Source: UBA1738 sp045538755 (GTDB taxonomy: Bacteria; Bacillota; Clostridia; UBA1381). From it: DNA of 64,000 nucleotides. Position 1 is the first letter of the stretch. Each line of letters opens with the position of its first letter. Of the stretch, positions 27,834 to 35,445 are shown one piece after another. The notes under the pieces were generated by a model. That model was not told the origin of the DNA, ran no database searches, and saw only the letters and a list, made by a program, of their open reading frames with translations. The position numbers and the translations under genes are program-made. The stretch spans positions 62,001 through 126,000 of the forward strand of contig JAZQEC010000002.1 of assembly GCA_045538755.1 (NCBI GenBank), written 5' to 3'.

Positions 27834-28806
27834 TTTTTATTTCCTCCAGTACGAAATTAAGGGATTTTACGCCGTCGGCTAATGTAGCTTTTTCTACTTT
27901 TGCGCCGTTCTTTGCACAATTTGTAAAATATATTAACTCGTTATAATAGCCGCCTAAGTCGGATATGTTTCCGCCTTCAAAACCTTCGCCTAAGCCCTCT
28001 GCTTTCTCAATCTTGATTTCTTCGGCAATATCGTCTGTGTAGAGCATAAGCTTGCCGCCTGCATTCTCTACTACACCTTTTTCAAATACAACTCTGAATG
28101 TTGCTTCAAAAGGATGTGTTCCCGGCAAGCCCCATGTACCTTCTACGCTGATAACAAAATCATCATAGGTCAAGAGTGAATTGATGTATGAAGCTTTTTC
28201 GCCAATAATATTTTTAACTGATTTTATATTGTTGGGTTTTCCAAACAGTGAAAGAACATAGTCCATATCGTGAATGTGTAAATCTTGTGCCGCACCACCT
28301 GATAGTTCGTTCTTTAGCAACCAGTCATTCCAACCCCATGTAGGTATAGGGCTGATTCTTCTGAAGTTTGCGTTGACGATTTTGCCCATCTTGCCGGATG
28401 CTACGATTTCAGCAAGCTTTACATATTCGTCCCAGAATCTTATTACCTGACCTATCTGAACATAAGCTTCTGTTTCCTCTGCTTTTTTGAGCATCTGCGC
28501 ACCTTGTTCTTCTGTGAGCGCAACTGGTTTTTCTACAAAAACGTATTTAACCTTATCCATTGCCGCCATTGCGTATTCCGTATGAAGATATGTAGGTAGA
28601 CAAATGTCAATGATGTCTACATCTGCATTGTTAATCAATTCGTATCCGTCACCGTAAATGGTAGCATTTGTCCCTTTTGCCAGTTTTTCCGCTGTTTCAC
28701 GTCTTATATCTGCAAGAGCAACAATTTCTACATCCTTTATATTCTTATAACAATTCGCGTGCATGGTTCCCATAAAACCGCAACCAATCAAACCAACTTT
28801 TAACAT
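27826..28806 (-). CDS. Gfo/Idh/MocA-family oxidoreductase
   Basis: A 326-residue NAD(P)-dependent dehydrogenase. Motifs are GLIGCGFMGTMHAN (N-terminal nucleotide binding), VEKPVAL and DLHIHDMDYVLSLFG. It is only moderately similar to the neighbouring dehydrogenase, so the two are distinct family members rather than a fresh duplication. GGAGG precedes the ATG. It lies 2 bases from the isomerase stop and overlaps the next gene, a tight operon. A two-step oxidation and keto-sugar reduction with the isomerase is plausible. Confidence 0.9.
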   Translation of the reverse strand: MLKVGLIGCGFMGTMHANCYKNIKDVEIVALADIRRETAEKLAKGTNATIYGDGYELINNADVDIIDICLPTYLHTEYAMAAMDKVKYVFVEKPVALTEEQGAQMLKKAEETEAYVQIGQVIRFWDEYVKLAEIVASGKMGKIVNANFRRISPIPTWGWNDWLLKNELSGGAAQDLHIHDMDYVLSLFGKPNNIKSVKNIIGEKASYINSLLTYDDFVISVEGTWGLPGTHPFEATFRVVFEKGVVENAGGKLMLYTDDIAEEIKIEKAEGLGEGFEGGNISDLGGYYNELIYFTNCAKNGAKVEKATLADGVKSLNFVLEEIKNA

Positions 28807-28808
28807 AA

Positions 28809-29645
28809 TTATTTCCTCCCTAATATTTTATCCATTGCCATTGATGTATTGTAAATGATTGTTTCAGGATAGTGTGTGTAAGGTGGCAGCATTTCTGCTG
28901 AAACCCAATTGTCATAACCAATTTTTTCGAACTGCGCCATAACTGCAGTCCAGTTAACCTCACCCGCAAGAATATCTACAAAGCCGTGCAAATCTCCTGC
29001 CGCACGTCTGTAATCTTTAAAGTGAACTTTTTTGATTCTTTTATTTAAAATTTTAATCCAATGTTCAGGATAACCTGAAAACAATACGTTTCCTACATCA
29101 AAATATGCTCCTACATAGTCGCTGCCGACTTCATCAATGAAGTTTGCCATTTCCATAGGAGAAAGCAAGAATCTGTTCCATACATTTTCTACACCGATAG
29201 AAACCTTTAAACTTTCTGCCACAGGAGCAAGTTCACGGAGTGCAGACAAAGCGCGGTTATAAGCCACATCGTATTCAACAACTTCGCCGGGGTCAAATGC
29301 CACTTCTACCGCACCGGGTACTACCAAAATAGTATCGCAACCAAGCCATGAAGCTACTTCCAACTGCTTCTTTGTTATCTCTTTTGCACGTTTTACATTT
29401 TCTTCGTTTGCTGATGTGTAATTGTAGGTCCAGTAAAGACCGCAGGCAACGCTGTAAAGCTCAATACCAATCTCTTCTGCCATTGCCTTAACTTTCATTA
29501 TATCTTCTTTTGTTGAGTCCATTGAAACAGGACCGTGTTCATCAAGTGCCAGTTCCAAACCGTCAAAGCCAGCATCTTTTGCCAGTTCCATACATTTTCT
29601 TAAATCTGTCTCTGCAAAAGACCATATACTAATTCCTTTTTTCAT
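28809..29645 (-). CDS. Sugar phosphate isomerase/epimerase-like, AP2 fold
   Basis: A 278-residue xylose-isomerase-like TIM barrel (AP endonuclease family 2). Metal-site blocks are GLELALDEHG (N-terminal), IGVENVWNRF, YFDVGNV and HFKDYRR, with SAEM near the end. The chosen ATG gives MKKGISIWSF and has AAGGAGGTA 5 bases upstream; an in-frame codon 18 bases earlier is less likely. It is the first gene of the minus-strand operon, divergent from the AraC regulator, and probably isomerises or dehydrates a sugar-derived intermediate. Confidence 0.88.
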   Translation of the reverse strand: MKKGISIWSFAETDLRKCMELAKDAGFDGLELALDEHGPVSMDSTKEDIMKVKAMAEEIGIELYSVACGLYWTYNYTSANEENVKRAKEITKKQLEVASWLGCDTILVVPGAVEVAFDPGEVVEYDVAYNRALSALRELAPVAESLKVSIGVENVWNRFLLSPMEMANFIDEVGSDYVGAYFDVGNVLFSGYPEHWIKILNKRIKKVHFKDYRRAAGDLHGFVDILAGEVNWTAVMAQFEKIGYDNWVSAEMLPPYTHYPETIIYNTSMAMDKILGRK

Positions 29646-29754
29646 ATGAATACCTCCTTGCATTCTTTATAATGATATGATATAATAAGGGAAAAGCAAA
29701 AGGAATATATTTTCTCACTTAAAAAGTATAATTTTGTAAATATGGTGATATGAA

Positions 29755-30630
29755 ATGAAATTAAATTATATAAAGCATAAAATTGCAAATTTGATTAGTA
29801 TAACCAAAATTGTTACCATTCATTATTATGAATTTGACAAAAACTTTTGTTATGACGGAGAAAGCCACAATTTTTGGGAAATGGTATATGTAGATGCCGG
29901 AAACGTACAAATAAAAGCCAACAACAAAGAGTTTCACTTAAAGCAAGGCGAAATTATTTTTCACAAACCAAATGAATTTCACACAATAGAAGCTGATAAA
30001 GAAACTGCCGCTAATGTATTTGTCATCTCTTTTGTCTGCTCTTCCGAATCGATGAGTTTTTTCAAAGACAAAACCATGATGGTCCCTACTAAATTAAAAA
30101 AATACATATCTACTATCATAGAAGAGTATTCTCAGACTTTTAACTCCATGTCAACCGAAGATATAAAGTTGGAACTAAAAGAAAATCCACCCATTGGCGG
30201 ACAGCAGATGATTAAAACGTACTTAGAACAATTTTTGATACTGCTCATCCGAAGCGAAAATGAAAATCGTGACTTACGGGTTTTCCCGTCAAAAGAAAGC
30301 ATGGAAAACCATCTTGTTTCTCAGGTGATACAAATAATTGAGAAAAATACTTATAACAAAATTACCGTTGACCAAATTTGCAACACATTAAACTATTCAC
30401 GCACATATCTTTCAAAAATTTTTAAAGCCTCCTCCGATTATACCATTTTAGAGTATATTCTCATGAATAAAATTCGGGAAGCAAAAAAATTGATACGAGA
30501 AGAAAGATATAACTTTACCCAGATTTCTGATTTACTTGCTTTTGATAACCCACACTATTTTTCAACAGTTTTTAAAAAAATTTCTAATATGACCCCAACC
30601 AACTATAAAAATTCCGTAAAAAAACCATAA
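29755..30630 (+). CDS. AraC-family transcriptional regulator
   Basis: A 291-residue regulator with an N-terminal cupin ligand-binding domain (about 15-110, FWEMVYVDAGNVQIK and HKPNEFHTIEA) and a C-terminal double helix-turn-helix (about 190-288, ITVDQICNTLNYSRTYLSKIFK and QISDLLAFDNPHYFSTVFKK). It is divergent from the isomerase-dehydrogenase operon across a 109-bp gap and probably activates it when a sugar ligand is bound. Ribosome binding is weak (GGTGA). A TATAAT-like box occurs near 29730. Confidence 0.9.
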   Translation: MKLNYIKHKIANLISITKIVTIHYYEFDKNFCYDGESHNFWEMVYVDAGNVQIKANNKEFHLKQGEIIFHKPNEFHTIEADKETAANVFVISFVCSSESMSFFKDKTMMVPTKLKKYISTIIEEYSQTFNSMSTEDIKLELKENPPIGGQQMIKTYLEQFLILLIRSENENRDLRVFPSKESMENHLVSQVIQIIEKNTYNKITVDQICNTLNYSRTYLSKIFKASSDYTILEYILMNKIREAKKLIREERYNFTQISDLLAFDNPHYFSTVFKKISNMTPTNYKNSVKKP

Positions 30631-30635
30631 GAAAA

Positions 30636-30669
30636 AAGGCGATAATTTCATATTTGAAACTATCGTCTT
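30636..30669 (+). terminator. Terminator after the AraC gene
   Basis: AAGGCGATA and TATCGTCTT pair with one G-U, the stem extends inward, and the downstream tract is T-rich (GATTTATTTAT). It lies just after the regulator stop. Confidence 0.75.
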
Positions 30670-30864
30670 GATTTATTTATAATGTATTTTATCTAATCAA
30701 AATCTATTAAAAACCAAATTGCCAAAACTCATCTGAGTTTATTATTTGCTCTATGTATGAAAGTAAATATGCTTTGTTCATAATTACTTCTTGTCTTTAA
30801 TTAGAAAATTTATAAATTCATCATATCATATTTTTATAAATATGTCTAATTAGATTTAAGAAAA

Positions 30865-30892
30865 ATGCTTGCGAGAGAATTCTCGCAAGCAT
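30865..30892. terminator. Chromosomal terminator beside the left attachment site
   Basis: ATGCTTGCGAGA and TCTCGCAAGCAT form a 12-bp stem with A-run and T-run flanks. It lies directly 3' of the truncated tRNA-Leu end on the minus strand and was probably the original tRNA terminator. The rest of 30670-30864 shows only AT-rich sequence with no gene. Confidence 0.75.
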
Positions 30893-30901
30893 TTTAAATA
30901 G

Positions 30902-30928
30902 TGGTGCGGATGACAGGACTTGAACCTG
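30902..30928. repeat. Prophage attachment site attL
   Basis: A 27-base repeat starting TGGTGCGGATGACAGGACTT is identical at 62982-63008. Its complement is the T-arm and acceptor end of a tRNA-Leu, ending CATCCGCACCA. The integrase gene lies 50 bases inside it. Only 27-28 bases of the tRNA remain at this end. Confidence 0.9.
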
Positions 30929-30962
30929 TATAAAAGCAAGAAATTTTGCGGTTAAATTAATT

Positions 30963-30980
30963 TTGACTAACTTTTGACTA
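30963..30980. repeat. Arm-type integrase binding repeats, left
   Basis: TTTTGACTA occurs twice in tandem (30961-30980), inside the integrase stop region. A closely matching TGACTAACTTTCTGACAAAC lies near the right end at 62858. The positions relative to the core sites fit arm-type integrase sites. Confidence 0.5.
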
Positions 30981-32003
30981 AAATAAAAAATTATTCAGTT
31001 TCTCGACAGTCTCATCTTTTCGTTTATCACGAATATGCGTATATATCTGTCGAGTAAGATTAATATCGCTATGCCCCATAAGCTCCTGTGCGTCTTTTAA
31101 ATCTACGCCAGCTTCAAAGAGCATTGTAGCATAAGCATGACGAAGTTGGTGGGCGGTCACGGTAACACCATAACTTTTTTGATACTTTTCCCATCTTCTC
31201 TGTAATTGTATTTTTGTGTATGGAGTACCATTTTCATTTCCGAATATTAAACCTTTCTTTTGTGGCATTTTTTCTTTCACTCGGTCAAGCAACACAACAA
31301 CACGCTTGCTGTTTTCAGTTTTTGTACGATTCTCAATAATCGGTTTATTGTTATTGAATAGCATATGCTTACTGACAGTAATTGTATTATTCTTTAAGTC
31401 GATATCTTCAAAGGATAAAGCAAGCGCTTCGGAAAGTCGTAGTCCCGTATAAAGAAGAAAGTACGGAAGGAAGTCAAAGCCTGTATAGTGTTTATCAATT
31501 TCTTTGATTTCTTCGTCTGTAGGCAATTTTCGAGGAGTTTTGGGAAGGTTGTTAGGCAGGCGTATATCACGTACGGGATTATATATTATATAACCATTTA
31601 GCAATGCATATTGAAAAATCATATTGAGTATACATTTATAATTAGCTACTGTTTTTTTGAAATATTGCTTTGAGATTAGTTTGCTGATAAATATGTTTAT
31701 CTCTACTGCAGTTATGTCTTTAATGTTTTTATATCCTTCGAAATAGTCTAAAATGCACTCGTAGGCAGCTTTTGTGTTTTTTCGGTAATTAATATCAGAA
31801 ATGCGTTCGCGGTATTCTTCATTCCAAAGTTCCGCAATATACTTAAAAGAATGCTTTATTCTTTGTTTTTCAGTATATTCAAGCATTTGGTTTTCAATAT
31901 CCTTTATCGCCTTACGCTCAGTATCGGCCCTGCTGTAAAATGTGACCTTTTCTCCGTTGATAGTTTTGACTTTTTGCCACCTGCCGTCCGGTCTTTTTTT
32001 CAT
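30978..32003 (-). CDS. int: Tyrosine integrase of the prophage
   Basis: A 341-residue tyrosine recombinase. It has an N-terminal AP2-like arm-binding segment (MKKRPDGRWQKVKT), a SAM-like core-binding domain (about 50-145) and the catalytic domain with R189 (TGLRLSEAL), H285-x-x-R288 (HQLRH), H311 (LMGHSDI) and Y321 (IYTHI). It integrates and excises the prophage at the tRNA-Leu 3' end 50 bases away. AGGAG lies 10 bases before the ATG. The gene is read leftward, away from the lysogeny genes. No separate excisionase was identified with certainty; the 67-residue HTH protein at 34894 is a candidate. Confidence 0.95.
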   Translation of the reverse strand: MKKRPDGRWQKVKTINGEKVTFYSRADTERKAIKDIENQMLEYTEKQRIKHSFKYIAELWNEEYRERISDINYRKNTKAAYECILDYFEGYKNIKDITAVEINIFISKLISKQYFKKTVANYKCILNMIFQYALLNGYIIYNPVRDIRLPNNLPKTPRKLPTDEEIKEIDKHYTGFDFLPYFLLYTGLRLSEALALSFEDIDLKNNTITVSKHMLFNNNKPIIENRTKTENSKRVVVLLDRVKEKMPQKKGLIFGNENGTPYTKIQLQRRWEKYQKSYGVTVTAHQLRHAYATMLFEAGVDLKDAQELMGHSDINLTRQIYTHIRDKRKDETVEKLNNFLF

Positions 32004-32031
32004 AAAAATAACACTCCTTTGTTAAAATAGT

Positions 32032-32060
32032 TTGACAAATAGAGTGCGTTGTGGTACAAT
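32032..32060 (+). promoter_or_regulatory. Consensus promoter of small RNA 1
   Basis: TTGACA (32032-32037) and TACAAT (32055-32060) are separated by exactly 17 bases. The promoter reads + strand, against both flanking genes, and is followed about 45 bases later by an intrinsic terminator. Confidence 0.8.
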
Positions 32061-32066
32061 ATATCT

Positions 32067-32139
32067 GTGTGGGATAGGTAGTACCAAAGTGCACTATTTA
32101 TCTTCAATCTCTGGTGTTGGTAGCGCCGGGGATTTTTTT
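32067..32139 (+). ncRNA. Candidate prophage small RNA 1
   Basis: The predicted transcript is about 73 bases with two hairpins. The first pairs GATAGGTAG (32073-32081) with CTATTTATC (32094-32102), nine pairs including G-U, with a 12-base loop. The second is a terminator: AATCTCTGGTG (32106-32116) with CGCCGGGGATT (32124-32134), then seven T. The G-U pairs only work on the + strand, which agrees with the promoter. It contains no ORF with a ribosome binding site and overlaps no gene. It lies between int and the HsdR-N-like gene, both on the minus strand. The function is unknown; a trans-acting regulator or decoy is possible. Confidence 0.65.
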
Positions 32140-32142
32140 ATT

Positions 32143-33201
32143 TTATAATAATTTTAGAATTCTTGCTTTTAGCTTATCTGAAAACTTATACAAATCTTCA
32201 ACACTTTCAATCGCGTATTTTACATTTTCTTCATCGTTGGGTATAATTATGTACTTGACAGTCTCTTTTAAAAATATTCTGCAAATCCATCTTGTAACCT
32301 TGCCATCCAAAAGCACGGAGAAGTAACTTGCAGTATCTTTGTAAGTTATTCTGTCAAGACCTGCAGTTTTGCACAGAATAGACTTTACAATGTAATATGC
32401 CTGCAACTCTTCTTCGGTAGTTACAACTCCGCTAGTTTCTTCACACTCTGGAAGATCTTCAACAATTTCACCTTCAGGAGCTTTTTCATCCTCAATATTT
32501 AAAGCATTTTTAATTTTATCATTTACAAGTTCATTTATATACTGAGAAATAGACTTTTTTATAATAGGTTTAAATTTTTCAAGTATATTCTGGGTAAACC
32601 TTCCATCGTATATGTCTGCAGAAAGCACAAGTTTTGTAAAGTCATCAGACGGTGAAGCAAATTCCGATTTAAGAAATTGTTTTATCAATCCGCAGTATTT
32701 TAAATCTGATGCAGTGTTTATAATGTTATCAATATCAAAAGAATTTTTTTCAAACTTTTTAAGTTCTGAAATATCACTATCCTTTAATTCTGCCAAGTTT
32801 ATTGTCAAGAATGGAGAAGAATCCATTTTGTTAGGTTCTTCTAGATCTGTATAAAATTTGTAAATAATGCCGTTTGTCAATATGGCAAACTTTGCCTTTG
32901 TTGTACCAAAATACCTAAAGAGTTGCGAATCGTGTTTTTCCAATCTTTCATTAACACTTTTTGCCTCTATCAATATTGTTGGCTCTCCGTTTGAAATTAT
33001 TGCATAATCGACCTTTTCCCCTTTTTTGATTCCTACATCAGCTGTAAACTCAGGAACAAATTCTAAAGGGTTAAAAACATCATATCCCAAAATAGAGAAG
33101 AATGGCATAATTAATGACGTCTTGGTTGCTTCTTCGGTAAGAATGCTTCCTTTTATCGCATCAACTCTTTCTTTATAGGATCTCAGTTTTTCTTCTAACA
33201 T
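32143..33201 (-). CDS. Lone HsdR-N-like PD-(D/E)xK nuclease protein
   Basis: A 352-residue protein whose N-terminal half matches the type I restriction R-subunit N-terminal domain: GEKVDYAII with D65 and ILIEAKS with E79 and K81 make the D...ExK metal site. No helicase motor, HsdM or HsdS is encoded nearby. The C-terminal part (about 230-352, after an acidic linker) is of unknown fold. It lies in the lysogenic conversion position between int and the immunity genes, so it is probably expressed from the lysogen. It could be a stand-alone anti-phage or regulatory nuclease; this is inference. AAGGAGAA precedes the ATG. Confidence 0.8.
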   Translation of the reverse strand: MLEEKLRSYKERVDAIKGSILTEEATKTSLIMPFFSILGYDVFNPLEFVPEFTADVGIKKGEKVDYAIISNGEPTILIEAKSVNERLEKHDSQLFRYFGTTKAKFAILTNGIIYKFYTDLEEPNKMDSSPFLTINLAELKDSDISELKKFEKNSFDIDNIINTASDLKYCGLIKQFLKSEFASPSDDFTKLVLSADIYDGRFTQNILEKFKPIIKKSISQYINELVNDKIKNALNIEDEKAPEGEIVEDLPECEETSGVVTTEEELQAYYIVKSILCKTAGLDRITYKDTASYFSVLLDGKVTRWICRIFLKETVKYIIIPNDEENVKYAIESVEDLYKFSDKLKARILKLL

Positions 33202-33302
33202 AATTCATTCTCCTTATCTTTTGTTTTATATCAACAGCAATGCTGCTAATTACATGGCATAACATAATAACAGCCTTTTATTTTTATAGTATCATATTTT
33301 TA

Positions 33303-33962
33303 TCACGGATTGCAGACCTTGCAAGCTTGATATACTTTGGCGGCTTCTGATATGTCTACTTTTAAACAGTGCTTGTCTTTCACATGAATGCAGTTTTCTC
33401 TGTGATATTTCCCTGTGGAAGTAACACAGACAAAATTCGTTATCGGTTCGGGGGAGGGAATAGATGATGTGCCAGAAGTAGAATTTACTGTTGTATATTC
33501 TTTAGGCATATCATAAATAGTCCCTAAACCAAAACTACACAGCATAAGCAATATAAAAAGTAATGGTATTGCCTTGTTTGTCTTATGAGGATGCAATAGT
33601 GCAAAAACAAATGCATCTGCCTCAACATCTTTCAATATTTTGTTTTGTGTGGACATTCTGCCGCAATTCAAATGTCCAAGCAAAATATGTCCCAGTTCGT
33701 GATATAATAAATATGTTTTATCTTCGGCAGAAATATCATTATCTATAAAAATAATGTTCGCCGTCTGTATATATGTAAATGCTTTTGTATTCTTAGCCTT
33801 ATATGTTAGGTTATAACGTATAATTTCTTTGTCGCCGGTTTCTGTGTTGAAGAATATTATCTTATATCCCTTCCTTATCAAGTATTCCTCAACACTGTCA
33901 AAATCAATGTTTCCTTTTACTTCCTTTATAAATAATTTGGCAGCCCCCTCGGGATTAATCAT
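33303..33962 (-). CDS. Membrane ImmA/IrrE-like metallopeptidase with zinc-binding tail
   Basis: A 219-residue protein. The N-terminal part is an ImmA/IrrE-type zinc peptidase with HELGH at 88-92 and a downstream EADAF third-ligand region (114-118). One membrane segment follows (about 131-150), then a Ser/Pro-rich linker and an Ada-like C-terminal motif (FVCVTSTGKYHRENC, then CKVC, about 177-217) with four cysteines and a histidine. ImmA proteins cleave a cognate repressor to start induction, and the repressor gene is 39 bp upstream. The membrane anchor and tail are unusual for ImmA and suggest signal input across the membrane. Confidence 0.85.
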   Translation of the reverse strand: MINPEGAAKLFIKEVKGNIDFDSVEEYLIRKGYKIIFFNTETGDKEIIRYNLTYKAKNTKAFTYIQTANIIFIDNDISAEDKTYLLYHELGHILLGHLNCGRMSTQNKILKDVEADAFVFALLHPHKTNKAIPLLFILLMLCSFGLGTIYDMPKEYTTVNSTSGTSSIPSPEPITNFVCVTSTGKYHRENCIHVKDKHCLKVDISEAAKVYQACKVCNP

Positions 33963-34001
33963 TTGAAACAGTTCCTTTCTTTGTAGACTGCTATTATGTT
34001 A

Positions 34002-34445
34002 TCAAGTTGTAATTTCTTCGATAGGTGGTTGGTCGTCACCTTCTGTTTCATCGGCACCCCAAGCTGCAATTTTATAACCTTGCTGGCGAGGAAGCTTTTT
34101 ATATTTTTCGAGCAATAATATATCTTCTATATTTTCTCTGAGCTTTCTTTTGCCGTCATCGCTTAAATCTCTATATTTTCTAATTATTTCAATTTCCTCA
34201 GGTGTCAATTCATTAATTTGTGATTTTTGAGGCTCTGCATCATCTTGCCACCCCATTAAATAAGAAGGAGTACATTGAAGAATTTCAGCAAGCTTTACGA
34301 TGGTGTCATGCTTTATGTTTTTTATTTCACCGCTTTCATATCTCTGAACAGTTGCTTCTTTAACATTTAATAACTCCGCTAATTCAGCAAGTGTATAGTT
34401 GTTTTTCAGTCTTTGTTTTTTGAGACGTTTTTGAATTTCAGACAT
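34002..34445 (-). CDS. XRE-family phage repressor
   Basis: A 147-residue repressor with an N-terminal Cro/CI helix-turn-helix (about 3-60, TLAELAELLNVKEATVQRYESGEIKN) and a charged C-terminal region without an S24 protease domain. It is therefore probably removed by the neighbouring ImmA-like peptidase rather than by RecA-driven self-cleavage. The chosen ATG gives MSEIQKRLKKQRL, with GGAGGGGG upstream; an in-frame codon 18 bases earlier is less likely. It is transcribed leftward from the promoter at 34472-34500 and should bind the CTTAC-N7-GTAAG operators. Confidence 0.9.
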   Translation of the reverse strand: MSEIQKRLKKQRLKNNYTLAELAELLNVKEATVQRYESGEIKNIKHDTIVKLAEILQCTPSYLMGWQDDAEPQKSQINELTPEEIEIIRKYRDLSDDGKRKLRENIEDILLLEKYKKLPRQQGYKIAAWGADETEGDDQPPIEEITT

Positions 34446-34471
34446 TGTACCCCCTCCTGTCATTTAATGTG

Positions 34472-34500
34472 ATTATACTATAAACTTTCTCAAAATGCAA
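34472..34500 (-). promoter_or_regulatory. Repressor promoter (leftward)
   Basis: On the minus strand TTGCAT (34500-34495) and TATAAT (34477-34472) are 17 bases apart, directing transcription of the repressor gene. Confidence 0.75.
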
Positions 34501-34526
34501 TAGTTTTTTGAAAAAAAGTAAAAAAA

Positions 34527-34543
34527 CTTACGCAAAAAGTATT
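34527..34543. promoter_or_regulatory. Operator 1 of the lysogeny switch
   Basis: CTTACGCAAAAAGTATT is a degenerate copy of the CTTAC-N7-GTAAG palindrome. It abuts the -35 box of the rightward promoter. Confidence 0.6.
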
Positions 34544-34570
34544 GACAATGTGTAAAAAGGGTGCTACAAT
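34542..34570 (+). promoter_or_regulatory. Early rightward promoter
   Basis: TTGACA (34542-34547) and TACAAT (34565-34570), 17 bases apart, drive the Cro-like gene and the early operon. Operators lie on both sides. Confidence 0.85.
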
Positions 34571-34573
34571 TAA

Positions 34574-34590
34574 CTTACGTAAAAAGTAAG
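34574..34590. promoter_or_regulatory. Operator 2 of the lysogeny switch
   Basis: CTTACGTAAAAAGTAAG is a perfect CTTAC-N7-GTAAG inverted repeat at the expected transcription start of the early promoter, so a bound repressor would block it. Confidence 0.75.
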
Positions 34591-34608
34591 AATTATGGAG
34601 GTGAGTGC

Positions 34609-34842
34609 ATGAAGTATATATGCGATATAACAGAACTAAAAAAATGCATGATTGAAAATGGTATTGACACAATAACAGAGCTTTCTACCTTGTCAAGAAT
34701 TAGCCGAAATACGCTCGGGAAGTTGTTCAATGGAAAAGAGCAGCCATCTTCTATTGTGATGTATAAGTTAGTTGATGTTCTTAATCTTTCGCCCGAGAGA
34801 GCAGGAAGAATTTTTTTTAAAACTAACTTACGTAAAACGTAA
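34609..34842 (+). CDS. Cro-like XRE regulator
   Basis: A 77-residue single-domain helix-turn-helix protein (TITELSTLSRISRNTLGKLFNG, about 20-41) encoded as the first gene of the rightward early operon, opposite the repressor. GGAGGTG precedes the ATG. By position it is the Cro counterpart that lowers repressor synthesis during lytic growth. A third operator overlaps its stop codon (34827-34843). Confidence 0.85.
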   Translation: MKYICDITELKKCMIENGIDTITELSTLSRISRNTLGKLFNGKEQPSSIVMYKLVDVLNLSPERAGRIFFKTNLRKT

Positions 34843-34843
34843 G
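34827..34843. promoter_or_regulatory. Operator 3 of the lysogeny switch
   Basis: CTTACGTAAAACGTAAG is a perfect inverted repeat of the same operator, about 250 bp from operator 2 and inside the end of the Cro-like gene. The distance allows looping or a roadblock. Confidence 0.7.
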
Positions 34844-34893
34844 AAAATGGTATGGCGATACTAAAATCGAAGAGGATGGAAAGGAGGGAAAAC

Positions 34894-35097
34894 ATGCCAA
34901 GAGAACAGCCAAACTATCGCTCTACGCTCGAAATGCTAATAGATAAGGGTTATCCGATGTCATTGACAAGAGGCGAGGCGGCGAAAATATTGTGCCTTTC
35001 TTATAAGAAAATAGCAGAACTTATAAAAAAAGGTTTTATAAAAGAGAAATGCGGAAAGATTCCGTTAGGGTCGGTTGCAAATTATTTGTGTGGATAA
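34894..35097 (+). CDS. Small HTH (MerR/excisionase-like) protein
   Basis: A 67-residue protein with an excisionase/MerR-type winged helix segment (MSLTRGEAAKILCLSYKKIAELIKKG). AAGGAGGG lies 6 bases before the ATG at 34894. It could be the excisionase or a second early regulator; the size fits either. It is the second gene of the early operon, 50 bp after the Cro-like gene. Confidence 0.75.
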   Translation: MPREQPNYRSTLEMLIDKGYPMSLTRGEAAKILCLSYKKIAELIKKGFIKEKCGKIPLGSVANYLCG

Positions 35098-35115
35098 AGA
35101 AAGGAAGTGATTAAA

Positions 35116-35445
35116 ATGCATGGAATAGCAAAAATCCAGAACCGCAGGCGGCGAAAGGCGCATAGACGCAAGCAGATAAGGCGACTATTGCTGATACTTG
35201 CCTTGATAGCGGTGTGTGTGCTTCTGACAGGCATAACAAAAGCCAGAGAGAAAAGTATCGTTGGGTATGAATACAAGACTACCGACACGCTTTGGGGACT
35301 TTTAGAATACTGTCCCGAGGATATGGACAGATGGGAATATTTAGACCTCGTGATGGAGATAAATGGAATGAGCGACAGGGTTGTATATAAGAACAGGCTG
35401 TATCAAGTGCCGGTATTTGAAAAGAAAGGAAGGGATAATTTATGA
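35116..35445 (+). CDS. Membrane protein with LysM-like tail
   Basis: A 109-residue protein with a very basic N-terminus (QNRRRRKAHRRKQIRR), one membrane segment (about 28-45) and an extracytoplasmic LysM-like region (TTDTLWGLLEYCPEDMD...VMEINGMSD...YQVPVF). The layout resembles YneA-type division suppressors encoded by some Firmicutes and phages. A role in slowing division or shielding the wall is a possibility, not shown. AAGGAAG lies 8 bases before the ATG, and the next gene overlaps by 4 bases. Confidence 0.7.
   Translation: MHGIAKIQNRRRRKAHRRKQIRRLLLILALIAVCVLLTGITKAREKSIVGYEYKTTDTLWGLLEYCPEDMDRWEYLDLVMEINGMSDRVVYKNRLYQVPVFEKKGRDNL

Noticed and set aside
32143..33201. A complete type I restriction-modification system
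   Set aside because: Only an HsdR N-terminal-like domain is present; no motor, HsdM or HsdS gene lies nearby.
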